64,000 nucleotides of DNA, from NCBI RefSeq assembly GCF_001895145.1, contig NZ_BDIR01000001.1, positions 124,001-188,000 of the forward strand, read 5' to 3'. Source of the stretch: Arcobacter sp. LA11. GTDB lineage: Bacteria; Campylobacterota; Campylobacteria; Campylobacterales; Arcobacteraceae. The position numbers and the translations under genes were made by a program. Under the pieces are notes generated by a model that saw only the letters and a list, made by a program, of their open reading frames with translations, was not told the origin of the DNA and made no database searches. This document shows positions 26,321-34,510 of the stretch, piece by piece; the stretch's first letter is position 1; each line of letters starts with the position of its first letter.

Positions 26321-28276
26321 TTATTGAACAAAAAGTGTTGGTACAATCATTGGATATTTTTTATATTTTCTAATACAATGTTTTCTAACAACTTTTCTAA
26401 TTTCATCTTCTAATACTCTGTTGTTTTTAAAGATACCCTCTTTTGCATTTTGTAAGAAAGTAACTAATAAATCTTCAATTTCTTTTGAAAATGCTTTATC
26501 TAATTTATCAGGTACAAGTCCAAAAGACGATACTCTTGGTCTTTGATCCATTTTTCTATCATCAGAGTTTACTTGTGCAACTATCATCACAACACCTTCA
26601 TTTGCCATAGTTTGTCTATCCATAACTATATCATCTGAGATTTTGTTGTTTAATTGGTTATCAATATAAACTTTTCCAGTTTTAACTGTTTTTACTTTTT
26701 TAAGATACTTAGGCGTAACTTCAATTTGCTCTCCATCACTCATGATGTATGTATTTCTTTCTAATACACCACAATCAATACCAGTTTTAGCATGTCTTAC
26801 TGCATGATTGTATTCTCCATGAATTGGCATAAAGAATTTAGGTTTAACAAGTCTTAACATTAATTTTTGTTCTTCTTGTGCAGCATGTCCAGATACGTGA
26901 ATTTCACTAAAGTCTTGATACGCAACCTTTGCACCAGCTTTTAATAAGTGGTTAATTATTCCAGATACACTTGCTTCATTTCCAGGAATTGCTTTTGCCG
27001 AAAGAATGATTTGATCACCTGGCTTAATTTTAATGTGTCTATGCTCATGAATTGACATTCTATAAAGTGCAGACATTGATTCCCCTTGAGAACCAGTTGT
27101 AATAATCAGAACTTCTTTATCTTGATATTTATTTACTTCATGTGCATCAATAAATTGATCTTTTGGAAATTTTATATATCCTAGGCTCATTGCTAAATCT
27201 AAGTTTTTCTCCATTGATCTACCAATAACACATACTTTTCTTCCATATTTGATACCATGTTCAATTGCTTGTGCAACTCTATGAATATTTGAAGAGAATG
27301 TTGACATAATAACTCTTCCTTTTGCAGTAGAGAATATTCTATCAAAAGTAGGACCTACAGTTTTTTCAGATTTAGTAAAACCTGGAGAGTGTGAGTTTGT
27401 TGAATCAGACATTAATAGTAAAACACCCTCTTCTCCGTAATGTGCAAATCTATGTAAATCTGTTGGGAATCCATCAATTGGAGTATGGTCAATTTTAAAA
27501 TCACCAGTGTGAATGATCGTTCCAGCATCTGTTTTAATAGCTAAAGATGAAGCATCAATAATAGAGTGTGTAATATGAATCCATTCTACTTCAAAGTCCC
27601 CTATTTTGATTGGAACTCTTTTTTCTACAGGTCTAAATAAATTTCTATGTTGTTTTATTTTGTGTTCATCAAATTTAGAACCAATCATTTCTAATGGTAA
27701 TGAAGTTCCGTAAATTGGAAATTGTAATTCTTTAAATAAATAAGGCATTGCACCAATATGATCTTCATGACCATGTGTAATAACTACTGCTTCAATTTTA
27801 TCTTTAATTTGTCTAAGATATGTAAAATCTGGAATTAAGATATCTACACCATGCATATCTTCGTCTGGGAAACTCATCCCAACATCAACTACAATGGCAC
27901 TTTTTTCAGTTTCAATAACCATCATATTTCCACCAATCTCACCTAATCCTCCAAGTGGAGTAATTCTAACTTTTGAATTAGTAGATAAGTTTAATTTGTG
28001 ATGAGGGTTTAATCTATCTTTATGAGATTTTTCATTAACAATATGAGCTTTCTTTAAATCATTTATCCATGTAGAGTTTGTTTTACTATTATGTGCTCTT
28101 GCCCTACTGTTATTTGGTTTTCTTTTTTTGTTATAAGGTTTCTTCTCTCCAGCTGGTTTACCTTGGTTAGGTTTATTATTTGCAGGAGCTTGTGTATTCT
28201 TATTTTCAGTTGTATTTGGAGTCTTTTGTGACTCTGTCTTTTTCTCTTGAGGCTTTTTAGCTTCGTTGTTTTCCAT
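26321..28276 (-). CDS. rnj: Ribonuclease J
   Basis: 651 residues. A low-complexity Lys/Asn/Pro-rich N-terminal extension (about 1-95) precedes the metallo-beta-lactamase/beta-CASP core, with the metal-binding HGHEDHIGAMPYL, SLAIKTDAGTIIHTGDFKID, ITTGSQGESMSAL and HVSGHAAQEEQKLM. The extension is a known peculiarity of the H. pylori enzyme and relatives. RNase J degrades mRNA and works with an RNA helicase in that group; the DEAD-box helicase at 9391 is a possible partner but unproven. The 5' end overlaps rsmA by 20 bases. Confidence 0.95.
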   Translation of the reverse strand: MENNEAKKPQEKKTESQKTPNTTENKNTQAPANNKPNQGKPAGEKKPYNKKRKPNNSRARAHNSKTNSTWINDLKKAHIVNEKSHKDRLNPHHKLNLSTNSKVRITPLGGLGEIGGNMMVIETEKSAIVVDVGMSFPDEDMHGVDILIPDFTYLRQIKDKIEAVVITHGHEDHIGAMPYLFKELQFPIYGTSLPLEMIGSKFDEHKIKQHRNLFRPVEKRVPIKIGDFEVEWIHITHSIIDASSLAIKTDAGTIIHTGDFKIDHTPIDGFPTDLHRFAHYGEEGVLLLMSDSTNSHSPGFTKSEKTVGPTFDRIFSTAKGRVIMSTFSSNIHRVAQAIEHGIKYGRKVCVIGRSMEKNLDLAMSLGYIKFPKDQFIDAHEVNKYQDKEVLIITTGSQGESMSALYRMSIHEHRHIKIKPGDQIILSAKAIPGNEASVSGIINHLLKAGAKVAYQDFSEIHVSGHAAQEEQKLMLRLVKPKFFMPIHGEYNHAVRHAKTGIDCGVLERNTYIMSDGEQIEVTPKYLKKVKTVKTGKVYIDNQLNNKISDDIVMDRQTMANEGVVMIVAQVNSDDRKMDQRPRVSSFGLVPDKLDKAFSKEIEDLLVTFLQNAKEGIFKNNRVLEDEIRKVVRKHCIRKYKKYPMIVPTLFVQ

Positions 28277-29060
28277 ATTTTACCTTTGTATACATTTGGC
28301 TATACAAAGATGCGCTAACTTCATGAGGTCGAAGAGTCTCTTTTAAATTAAGTTCATTATAGATATTAGATAAAGTTTCTTTATCAATTAAGGATGACAT
28401 ATTTTTTGAAAGTTTTTTTCTTGGTTGAGAAAAACAAACTTTTAAAAATTTATTAAAATCCTTATCTAATGCTACATTAGTATCTTTTGATACGTATAAT
28501 ATCGAAGACATAACTTTTGGTGGAGGATCAAAAGATTCTGGCGGTACGTCAAATAGTATCCGTGATTCTTTTGATATCAATTCAGTAATTACTCCAAGTG
28601 AAGAGTACTCTTTATCCCCTACCTTAGCAGAGAATTTTTGAGCCACTTCTTTTTGAATCATTACTATAATGTTCTCACAATTAATATCTTCAAATGCTCT
28701 TAATATAATATTTGTTGCAATATAATACGGCAGATTTGCTATCAAATCGTATTTGCTGTCGTGCAAAGTACCCTTATTATCCCAAGCTTCTAAAACATCT
28801 GTGTGGATAAGTTTAAAACGCTCGTTTTCTATTTCTGTTGCAAATTTTGACTCTAATATACTGATTAGATCAGTATCGACTTCATATGCAGTCGTATCTT
28901 TGTATTTGACTAAATTTTGTGTCAAATCACCTAAGCCAGGCCCAATTTCCACAATATGATTTTTATTGTTGGGCATCGATTGGATGATTCTTGTTAAAAT
29001 ACTGCTGTCTTTTAAGAAATTTTGTCCAAATTTCTTCTTCGCTTTTATATTGTTTTCCAT
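28257..29060 (-). CDS. rsmA: 16S rRNA dimethyladenosine transferase (RsmA/KsgA)
   Basis: The frame is open to 29105, but I choose ATG 29060 (267 residues): the protein then starts MENNIKAKKKFGQNFLKD, the family N-terminus, and TATACT (minus strand, 29071-29076) ends 10 bases upstream. SAM-binding motif I is VEIGPGLGDLT, and motif IV is LIANLPYYIATNI. It dimethylates two adjacent adenosines near the 3' end of 16S rRNA. First gene of the unit continuing into RNase J; divergent from hisF. Confidence 0.92.
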   Translation of the reverse strand: MENNIKAKKKFGQNFLKDSSILTRIIQSMPNNKNHIVEIGPGLGDLTQNLVKYKDTTAYEVDTDLISILESKFATEIENERFKLIHTDVLEAWDNKGTLHDSKYDLIANLPYYIATNIILRAFEDINCENIIVMIQKEVAQKFSAKVGDKEYSSLGVITELISKESRILFDVPPESFDPPPKVMSSILYVSKDTNVALDKDFNKFLKVCFSQPRKKLSKNMSSLIDKETLSNIYNELNLKETLRPHEVSASLYSQMYTKVKYGKQRS

Positions 29061-29137
29061 AAGAGCAAAGAGTATATCTGCTTTTAACTTACAATTAGAT
29101 AACATATCTGCTTAATTAAACGCAATAAGGATATATA

Positions 29138-29899
29138 TTGAGTAGTTTTGCAAAAAGAATTATTCCATGTCTTGATGTTAAAGATGGTCGAGTTGTTAAG
29201 GGTGTAAATTTTGTTGGTCTTCGTGATGCAGGTAATCCAGTAGAGGTTGCTAAAAGATACAATAACGAAGGTGCTGATGAGATTACATTTCTAGATATTA
29301 CAGCAAGCCATGAAAATAGGGATACTATAGTTGACATTGTTAAAGATGTTGCAAAAGAAGTTTTTATTCCACTTACTGTTGGTGGAGGAATTAGAAAACT
29401 TGAAGATATTTATAAATTACTAAATGTAGGATGCGATAAAGTATCAGTAAATTCTTCAGCTGTAGTAAATCCAGACTTTATTGACGAAGGTGCAAAAAGA
29501 TTTGGTAGTCAATGTATAGTTGTGGCAATTGATGTTAAAAAAGTTGAAGATGGTTCATATCATGTTTTTGTAAAAGGTGGTAGGGAAGATACTGGACTAG
29601 ACGCAGTAGAATGGGCCAAAGAAGTATACAATAGAGGAGCAGGAGAAATTCTTTTAACTTCTATGGATACAGATGGCGCTAAAACTGGATTCGAACTTAA
29701 TATTACTGAAAAAATTTCATCAATTATTGATATTCCAGTTATTGCAAGTGGTGGAGCAGGGACTATGGAGCATATGAAAGAAGCCTTCGAACATGGTGCT
29801 AGTGCTGCATTGGCAGCTTCAATTTTCCATTTTAAAGAGATTGATATTATGGAATTAAAACATTACCTAAAAGATAATAATATACCTGTAAGGATATAA
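29138..29899 (+). CDS. hisF: Imidazole glycerol phosphate synthase cyclase subunit
   Basis: 253 residues, the usual length. TTG start at 29138 with AATAAGG 7 bases upstream; the product reads (M)[21 protein letters not shown]. The catalytic aspartates are in PCLDVKDG and [11 protein letters not shown]. The half-barrel phosphate sites are in [13 protein letters not shown] and [12 protein letters not shown]. It closes the imidazole ring in histidine synthesis with HisH, which is not in the window. The next gene follows one base after the stop. Confidence 0.97.
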   Translation: MSSFAKRIIPCLDVKDGRVVKGVNFVGLRDAGNPVEVAKRYNNEGADEITFLDITASHENRDTIVDIVKDVAKEVFIPLTVGGGIRKLEDIYKLLNVGCDKVSVNSSAVVNPDFIDEGAKRFGSQCIVVAIDVKKVEDGSYHVFVKGGREDTGLDAVEWAKEVYNRGAGEILLTSMDTDGAKTGFELNITEKISSIIDIPVIASGGAGTMEHMKEAFEHGASAALAASIFHFKEIDIMELKHYLKDNNIPVRI

Positions 29900-29900
29900 A

Positions 29901-30572
29901 ATGAAATTTTTAAAGCTATTTTTACTTATACCAATTTTTGCTTTTTCATTTGAAGTAGAATTCAATAAAAAGTTTTCTCATGAACTTCCACATGATACTT
30001 TGACAACATATTTAATTATAACAATTCAAGATGATACAGAACTTATAGTAGGAGAAAGACTTGAAGTTTTCAACAAGAAGATTAAGAGTTATGATAAAGT
30101 AGAAAGAAAATTAGGAACATTTAATATAAGACCTAAATATAAGTACTCTAGTAATACTCCAAAGATAGTTGGTTATCTTGGAGAATTAAGATATAAAGTA
30201 AACTCTCGTAAAGCTAGATTTATGGATGAGTTCATTTCTGAGATAACAAAATTAAAGAAAAATAGAGATACTACTGTTGCAGTAAATAACCTTTCATGGA
30301 CAGTAAGAGAAGATACATATAATGTAACTTTAGATCTTTTAAGACTTGAAGCAATAACTTGGGGACAAAGATATGCAAATACTTTATCTTCTGATATTGA
30401 TAAAGATTGTAAAGTAAAAAAAATCAATATAAATACTACAAATCAAACTATGAATATGAGAGAAAAAGCAATTTATGCAAGTGCTTCGATTTCAAACAAA
30501 TCGATACCTGTACCTGAAGCTAATCAGGAAAAGATAAAAATAAATCCTAATTATGTTTTGGAGTGTGAATGA
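29901..30572 (+). CDS. Periplasmic SIMPL-domain (DUF541-like) protein
   Basis: 223 residues with an N-terminal signal sequence (MKFLKLFLLIPIFAFSF). The body resembles SIMPL/YggE-type proteins: an early strand region (LPHDTLTTYLIITIQDDTE), a middle WTVREDTYNVTLDLLRLEAI with helices bearing AITWGQRYANTLSSDI, and a C-terminal strand pair. Function unknown in this family, although some members are linked to oxidative stress. It follows hisF after one base and overlaps the next gene by 4 bases, so the three are cotranscribed. Confidence 0.7.
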   Translation: MKFLKLFLLIPIFAFSFEVEFNKKFSHELPHDTLTTYLIITIQDDTELIVGERLEVFNKKIKSYDKVERKLGTFNIRPKYKYSSNTPKIVGYLGELRYKVNSRKARFMDEFISEITKLKKNRDTTVAVNNLSWTVREDTYNVTLDLLRLEAITWGQRYANTLSSDIDKDCKVKKININTTNQTMNMREKAIYASASISNKSIPVPEANQEKIKINPNYVLECE

Positions 30573-31105
30573 TAGTTTGTGCAGGAAGAAGTGAAACTTT
30601 TAGCTTCGCAGAAACAATTGGAGTAGGCCTAATTGAGTCATCTATTAATTTAACAAGACAATGTCTTTTTAATAAACCAGATTTTATTTTGTTTATAGGA
30701 AGTGCAGGTAGTTATGGTGAATACGAAGTTTTTGATATTATCGAATCAAAAAGAGCTGCTAATTTAGAGTTGTCTTTTTTAACAGAAGATTCTTATACTC
30801 CTCTTGACAATGTATTAGAATCTGAAAATAAAATGACAAGAAATGATACTATCGTAAATAGTTCAAATTATATATCTACAAATTTTGAACTTACTAAGCA
30901 ATATAATCAATATGGTATTGGTATTGAAAATATGGAATTTTTTTCGGTCTTGCAAGTTGCACGTGAGTTTGAAATTCCAGTTGCTGGGATATTTGTTGTT
31001 ACAAATTATACTAATAAAAATGCACATAATGATTTTATAAAAAATCATAAAGAAGCAATGTTAAAGTTAAGAGAATATTTAGTTGAGAAACAAATTATTA
31101 AATAA
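30569..31105 (+). CDS. Small purine-nucleoside phosphorylase-superfamily protein
   Basis: 178 residues. FILFIGSAGSYGEYEVFDIIES resembles the GSAG(G) phosphate/ribose region of nucleoside phosphorylases and MTA/SAH nucleosidases. IGIENMEFFSVLQVAREFEIPVAGIFVVTN resembles the purine-binding ME(F)-type motif and following strand. The protein is shorter than typical (about 230), and the usual N-terminal strand is brief. It could be a nucleosidase such as a futalosine hydrolase-like enzyme, which would suit a futalosine-pathway organism, but I cannot assign the substrate. Confidence 0.65.
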   Translation: MIVCAGRSETFSFAETIGVGLIESSINLTRQCLFNKPDFILFIGSAGSYGEYEVFDIIESKRAANLELSFLTEDSYTPLDNVLESENKMTRNDTIVNSSNYISTNFELTKQYNQYGIGIENMEFFSVLQVAREFEIPVAGIFVVTNYTNKNAHNDFIKNHKEAMLKLREYLVEKQIIK

Positions 31106-31115
31106 AAAGGAAATG

Positions 31116-31318
31116 TTTCTCTAACTTTGTAGGTGTTTTATATTAATTTGTTTTCAACGTCTGTTGTGTAAATGTATACTCTGTGAGAAAAACATAAAAC
31201 AATTTACGTTTTCTTTACAACGTTTCACGTGAAACATTGTAAAGAAGATATGAACAGCTTAACATTTTTAGATATTGAAAGCGAAGTGGTATGTAAAGCA
31301 TCCACAAAGTTAGAGAAA
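31116..31318 (+). other. Non-coding interval closed by a long inverted repeat; candidate structured RNA
   Basis: TTTCTCTAACTTTGT (31116-31130) and ACAAAGTTAGAGAAA (31304-31318) are perfect 15-base complements. The helix can continue inward with GG/CC and TGTTTTA/TAAAGCA. It encloses about 170 bases holding smaller hairpins and the 36-bp palindrome with the parS-like core. A single long closing stem around a looped centre recalls 6S-type RNAs, but I cannot confirm any family. It lies between a nucleosidase-like gene and rlmN. Confidence 0.4.
31211..31246. other. parS-like centromere site within an extended 36-bp palindrome
   Basis: The core CGTTTCACGTGAAACA (31221-31236) differs from the canonical parS at one position. 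Arms extend it: TTCTTTACAA (31211-31220) and TTGTAAAGAA (31237-31246) are perfect complements. Only the base pair 31221/31236 breaks the symmetry. The site is intergenic. Confidence 0.7.
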
Positions 31319-31347
31319 TATGATTGAAAAACAATGAAAGGAAAAGA

Positions 31348-32415
31348 TTGAATTCAATATATGATTACACTTTAAATGAATTAAAATCTCAATTAAAACC
31401 AAGTTTTAGAGCAAAGCAAGTTTACAATTGGATTTATAAGAAGTATGTGACATCTTATGATGATATGAAAAATATACCAAATGATTTAAAAGAAAATCTA
31501 AAAGAAAACTATGCAATTAATATTTTGAAAATTGTAAAAAAAGAGAAAAGCTCTGATGGGAGTATAAAATATCTTTTTAAACTTCATGATGGGCATACAG
31601 TTGAAGCTGTATTACTTTTAATGAAAAAGAAAAAAATAAAAGAAGATGGAACAGTTGAACGAAGTGAAAAATTCACTGTTTGTATCTCAACTCAAGTTGG
31701 ATGTAAAGTAGGGTGTACATTTTGTTTAACTGCAAAAGGTGGATTTGTAAGAAATTTATCAGTTGGAGAAGTAGTAGATCAAATAGTTCAAATCAAAAGA
31801 GATAATGAAATTGCAGAAAATAAATCTGTAAATATTGTTTATATGGGAATGGGCGAACCTCTTGATAATTACAACAATTTTGTTCATTCTGTTAAAGTAT
31901 TTTCAGAAGAAGAAGGTCTATCAATAAACAGAAGAAGAATGACTGTATCAACGTCTGGGATATCTTCTAAAATAGAAAAGTTAGGGAATGAAGATTTAGG
32001 TATACAGTTAGCTATTTCTTTACATGCAGTTGATGATGGTTTAAGAAGTGAATTGATTCCTATGAATAAAGCATACAATATCAAATCAATTATTGATGCA
32101 GTAAAAAAGTTTCCAGTTGATGCAAGAAAAAAAGTTATGTTTGAATATCTTGTTATAAAAGATAAAAATGATGATATTGCTTCTGCTAAAAAACTTTTAC
32201 AATTGCTTGATGGAATTAAAGCAAAAGTAAATTTGATTTATTTTAATCCATATCCAGGTACTTCATATCAAAGACCACAAAGCAGTGATATGGTAAAATT
32301 CCAAGAATATTTAACAAGCAAAGGCCTCTTATGCACAATAAGAGAATCAAAAGGTCTTGATATCTCTGCGGCATGTGGACAACTTAAAGAGAAGGAAACA
32401 AATGGAAGCTCTTGA
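31348..32415 (+). CDS. rlmN: 23S rRNA/tRNA adenine-C2 methyltransferase (radical SAM)
   Basis: The frame is open from TTG 31324, but I choose TTG 31348 because AAAGG lies 6 bases before it and the product then starts (M)NSIYDYTLNELKSQL, like RlmN (355 residues). The radical-SAM motif CxxxCxxC appears as CKVGCTFCLTAKGG. SAM-binding VYMGMGEPLDNY is present, and the C-terminal ISAACGQL carries the second catalytic cysteine. It methylates A2503 of 23S rRNA and A37 of some tRNAs. A 33-codon gene overlaps its end. Confidence 0.95.
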   Translation: MNSIYDYTLNELKSQLKPSFRAKQVYNWIYKKYVTSYDDMKNIPNDLKENLKENYAINILKIVKKEKSSDGSIKYLFKLHDGHTVEAVLLLMKKKKIKEDGTVERSEKFTVCISTQVGCKVGCTFCLTAKGGFVRNLSVGEVVDQIVQIKRDNEIAENKSVNIVYMGMGEPLDNYNNFVHSVKVFSEEEGLSINRRRMTVSTSGISSKIEKLGNEDLGIQLAISLHAVDDGLRSELIPMNKAYNIKSIIDAVKKFPVDARKKVMFEYLVIKDKNDDIASAKKLLQLLDGIKAKVNLIYFNPYPGTSYQRPQSSDMVKFQEYLTSKGLLCTIRESKGLDISAACGQLKEKETNGSS

Positions 32416-32503
32416 TTTAGCAATGGTTATATTCATTGCAGCAGTTGCTATTTTTTCAGCAATTGGATTTTTTAAAAGTTATAAAGATAAAGAAGATAAA
32501 TAA
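32402..32503 (+). CDS. 33-residue single-helix membrane peptide between rlmN and gltX
   Basis: ATG at 32402 has AAGGA upstream and overlaps the last 14 bases of rlmN in another frame. The product begins MEALDLAMVIFIAAVAIF, forms one hydrophobic helix (about 7-24) and ends in a charged tail KSYKDKEDK. gltX starts 8 bases after its stop. The Shine-Dalgarno, hydrophobic composition and tight packing support a real gene. Topologically it resembles small oxidase or CcoQ-like subunits, but no such genes are nearby. Confidence 0.6.
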   Translation: MEALDLAMVIFIAAVAIFSAIGFFKSYKDKEDK

Positions 32504-32511
32504 GGAATAAT

Positions 32512-33918
32512 ATGGCAGTTACTAGATTTGCTCCAAGCCCAACAGGATATTTACATATAGGTGGTTTACGAACAGCACTTTATAGTTATCTTTGGGCAAG
32601 GAAAACTAATGGTGAGTTTAAATTAAGAATTGAAGATACAGATACTCAAAGAAATAATGATGCAGCAATGGAAGCAATTATTAAAGCTTTTGATTGGGTT
32701 GGATTAAATTATGACGGTGTTGTAGAATATCAATCAAAAAGATTAGATATTTATAAAAAGTATATAAATCAACTTCTTGATGAAGGAAAAGCTTATTATT
32801 GTTATATGAGTAGAGAAGAACTAGATGCTTTAAGAGAATCTCAAATGGCTAATAAAGAGACTCCAAGATATGATGGAACATGGAGACCAGAAGATGGGAA
32901 AGTATTACCATCTATCCCTGAAGGTGTAGAACCAGTAGTTAGAATTAAATCTCCAGATGAAGGAATCATTACTTTTATTGATGGTGTAAAATCTATTATG
33001 AATTTTGATTGTTCTGAAGTAGATGATTTTGTAATTGCAAGAAGTAATGGAATGCCAACTTATAATTTTGTTGTAGCAATTGATGATGCATTAATGGGTA
33101 TGACTGATGTAATAAGAGGTGATGATCATTTAACGAATACTCCAAAACAAATTGTAATTTATGAAGCATTAGGATTCACTGTTCCTAAGTTCTACCATGT
33201 ACCAATGATTAATAATCCTCAAGGGAAAAAACTATCAAAAAGAGATGGTGCTTTAGATGTTATGGATTATAAAAGACAAGGTTATTTACCAGAAGCACTA
33301 TTAAACTTCTTAGTAAGACTTGGATGGTCAAATGGTGATCAAGAGATATTTTCAATGAAAGAAATGTTAGAACTTTTTAATCCAGAAAATATTAATAAAT
33401 CTGCTTCATCATATAATGAAGAAAAACTATTATGGTTAAATTCTCACTATATTAAGAATGTTTCAAATGATAGACTTGCAAGTGAATTAGAGTTCTATGA
33501 TTGTCATTTAGATGGACATGATAAAAAAGAGATGCTTTTAGATTTATCAAAAGAGAGAGCACAAACTTTAGTTGAATTAAAAGATGCTATCAATAAAATC
33601 TTAAACACACCAACAGAATATGAAGCAAAAGGTTCTAAGAAGTTTGTAAAAGAAGAGACACCAAAGATATTAAAATATTATCTAAATACATTAGAAGAGA
33701 AAAAAGAAACTCTTCATTTAGCGTGTGATTATGAGATAATAACTAAACCTTTTATAGAAGAGTTTGAGTTAAAGTTTCCTCAACTTTTTCAACCAATTAG
33801 AATAGCATTAACAGGAGGTACACAAGCACCTTCTGTATACGATATTATGGCTATATTAGGTTTTGATGAAGTTAAGACGAGAATAAATAGAGCACTTGAA
33901 GTAAATTTTAATAAATAA
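32512..33918 (+). CDS. gltX: Glutamyl-tRNA synthetase
   Basis: 468 residues. Class I signatures: HIGH-type SPTGYLHIGGLRTALYSYLWAR (here YLHIGG, near residue 12) and KMSKS-type GKKLSKRDGAL (near 241). GDDHLTNTPKQI is also conserved. The C-terminal anticodon-binding region (about 330-468) is complete. Many Campylobacterota have two GltX paralogues, one charging mainly tRNA-Gln in the indirect pathway; which one this is cannot be decided without comparison. A promoter and short gene for an RNA-binding protein follow. Confidence 0.95.
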   Translation: MAVTRFAPSPTGYLHIGGLRTALYSYLWARKTNGEFKLRIEDTDTQRNNDAAMEAIIKAFDWVGLNYDGVVEYQSKRLDIYKKYINQLLDEGKAYYCYMSREELDALRESQMANKETPRYDGTWRPEDGKVLPSIPEGVEPVVRIKSPDEGIITFIDGVKSIMNFDCSEVDDFVIARSNGMPTYNFVVAIDDALMGMTDVIRGDDHLTNTPKQIVIYEALGFTVPKFYHVPMINNPQGKKLSKRDGALDVMDYKRQGYLPEALLNFLVRLGWSNGDQEIFSMKEMLELFNPENINKSASSYNEEKLLWLNSHYIKNVSNDRLASELEFYDCHLDGHDKKEMLLDLSKERAQTLVELKDAINKILNTPTEYEAKGSKKFVKEETPKILKYYLNTLEEKKETLHLACDYEIITKPFIEEFELKFPQLFQPIRIALTGGTQAPSVYDIMAILGFDEVKTRINRALEVNFNK

Positions 33919-33931
33919 TACTAAAATCTAC

Positions 33932-33960
33932 TTGATTATTATAAAATAATCTGGCATAAT
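33932..33960 (+). promoter_or_regulatory. Promoter of the RRM protein gene
   Basis: TTGATT (33932-33937), a 17-base spacer and CATAAT (33955-33960), about 30 bases before the start codon. The spacer contains a small hairpin (ATTATAAAATAAT). Confidence 0.5.
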
Positions 33961-33991
33961 TATTGCTACTTATAAAAAAGGAAAAAGAGTA

Positions 33992-34258
33992 ATGAACATT
34001 TATGTAGGAAATCTGTCATATAGAATGGGTGATAGTGAATTAGAAGCTGTATTCGCTAAATTTGGTGAAGTTAAAAGTGCTAAAGTTATCATGGACAGAG
34101 AGACAGGAAGATCTAAAGGTTTTGGTTTTGTTGAAATGGAAACAGCAATTGCTGGAAATGAAGCTATCGAAGCGCTTAATGGGAATGACTGCGAAGGTAG
34201 AAGCTTAAGAGTTAACGAAGCTAGACCAAGAGAAGAAAGACCAAGAAGACAATACTAA
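33992..34258 (+). CDS. RRM-domain RNA-binding protein
   Basis: 88 residues forming a single RRM: RNP2 is IYVGNLSYRM (2-11), RNP1 is KGFGFVEM (about 46-53), followed by ALNGNDCEGRSLRVNEA and an Arg-rich tail (ARPREERPRRQ). Such small bacterial RRM proteins, known best from cyanobacteria, bind RNA and are often cold induced. It has AAAGGAAAAAG upstream and its own promoter and terminator, so it is monocistronic. Confidence 0.93.
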   Translation: MNIYVGNLSYRMGDSELEAVFAKFGEVKSAKVIMDRETGRSKGFGFVEMETAIAGNEAIEALNGNDCEGRSLRVNEARPREERPRRQY

Positions 34259-34278
34259 TCTTTCTATTGTAAATTAAT

Positions 34279-34306
34279 AAAAAAAGATCTTTCAAAGATC
34301 TTTTTT
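34279..34306 (+). terminator. Intrinsic terminator of the RRM gene
   Basis: AAAAAAGATC (34280-34289), loop TTTCAAA, GATCTTTTTT (34297-34306). It lies 20 bases after the stop. Confidence 0.8.
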
Positions 34307-34384
34307 ATTAATACTTATTTAAATCTATTCAAATAAAACATTCAAACTTATATTATCAATTTTTTTAAACTTTTAGTTAGTTTT

Positions 34385-34464
34385 ATATAATGAAACTTGA
34401 TTAGGAGGAGAAGTTAAAAATGTTGAATTATTTAACAAGTTTCATTATATGTCATATGATGTAA
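34385..34464 (+). other. 15-bp inverted repeat enclosing a strong ribosome-binding site and a 14-codon reading frame
   Basis: ATATAATGAAACTTG (34385-34399) and CAAGTTTCATTATAT (34436-34450) are perfect inverted repeats. The left arm includes a TATAAT-like -10. Between them lie AGGAGGAG and ATG 34420, opening MLNYLTSFIICHMM and stopping at 34464. No longer gene uses this ribosome-binding site. It may be a leader peptide, a type I toxin-like peptide or a remnant; coding is unproven. Confidence 0.4.
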
Positions 34465-34510
34465 ACGTATTATATATCTTTTTTGTGTAGTAACCGTGTA
34501 TTTTAAATTT

